A stretch of DNA of 63,660 nucleotides from Enterovibrio nigricans DSM 22720 (GTDB lineage Bacteria > Pseudomonadota > Gammaproteobacteria > Enterobacterales > Vibrionaceae). Position numbers and translations under genes: made by a program. The notes under the pieces are model-generated. The model worked only from the letters and a program-made list of their open reading frames with translations. It was not told the DNA's origin and did no database searches. Position 1 is the stretch's first letter; each line of letters starts with the position of its first letter. This document shows positions 63,382 through 63,660 of the stretch, piece by piece. The stretch covers positions 1 through 63,660 of the forward strand of contig NZ_FUXU01000019.1 of assembly GCF_900167155.1 (NCBI RefSeq). The letters are read 5' to 3'.

Positions 63382-63660
<279 letters not shown>

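Overview
The window is bacterial chromosomal DNA from a marine gammaproteobacterium, most likely a member of the Vibrionaceae (Vibrio, Photobacterium, Grimontia or Enterovibrio type). The reason is a complete second flagellar system whose gene content and order match the lateral (laf) flagella of Vibrio parahaemolyticus, including LafK, a MotY-type protein, LafA and LafT/LafU. I cannot fix the genus from sequence alone.

Layout. 1-324: 3' end of a group II intron (tail of its encoded protein, domains V and VI). 539-913: a small Cys-containing orphan. 1036-9007 (minus): fliJ-fliI-fliH-fliG-fliF-fliE-lafK-motY, one tightly packed operon. 9493-16594 (plus): fliM-fliN-fliP-fliQ-fliR-flhB-flhA plus an unknown gene. 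16737-25719 (plus): lateral flagellin lafA, a Maf-type flagellin-modification gene, a small unknown gene, fliD, fliS, fliT, fliK, fliL, sigma-28, motA, motB. 25830-29863: three non-flagellar genes (small membrane protein, corA, large lipoprotein). 30180-40245 (minus): flgB to flgL plus an unknown terminal gene, with flgA divergent. 41233-42545: a PEBP-family protein and an AraC regulator. 42742-44188: flgM, flgN and a lytic transglycosylase. Together these supply basal body, export apparatus, hook, filament, stator, sigma factor and anti-sigma factor. FlgJ lacks its muramidase domain, and the transglycosylase beside flgN could replace it.

44472-56390 is a catabolic region: an amino-acid ABC transporter, two DMT permeases, diaminopropionate ammonia-lyase, RidA, an M24 hydrolase, an Asp/Glu-racemase-like enzyme, an M20 amidohydrolase and two paralogous YheO-type regulators. 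The enzyme set resembles the ectoine-utilisation (eut/doe) logic, but with a diaminopropionate lyase as the exit enzyme. Both regulators have a 16-bp palindrome 20 bp upstream of their start codons, and their divergent intergenic regions share a second box of about 34 bp.

56390-63660 is an accessory island. It truncates a third DMT permease and holds a frameshifted ORF, a possible ADP-ribosyltransferase behind an octanucleotide repeat, a possible orphan Tn3-type terminal repeat, and a three-gene DNA-modification/defence module. In that module the MmeI-like methylase is intact, the helicase has an in-frame stop, and the GIY-YIG-family partner is shifted by a second octanucleotide repeat and then cut by an IS21-family element that runs off the window. 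The module looks switched off or decaying with only methylation left.
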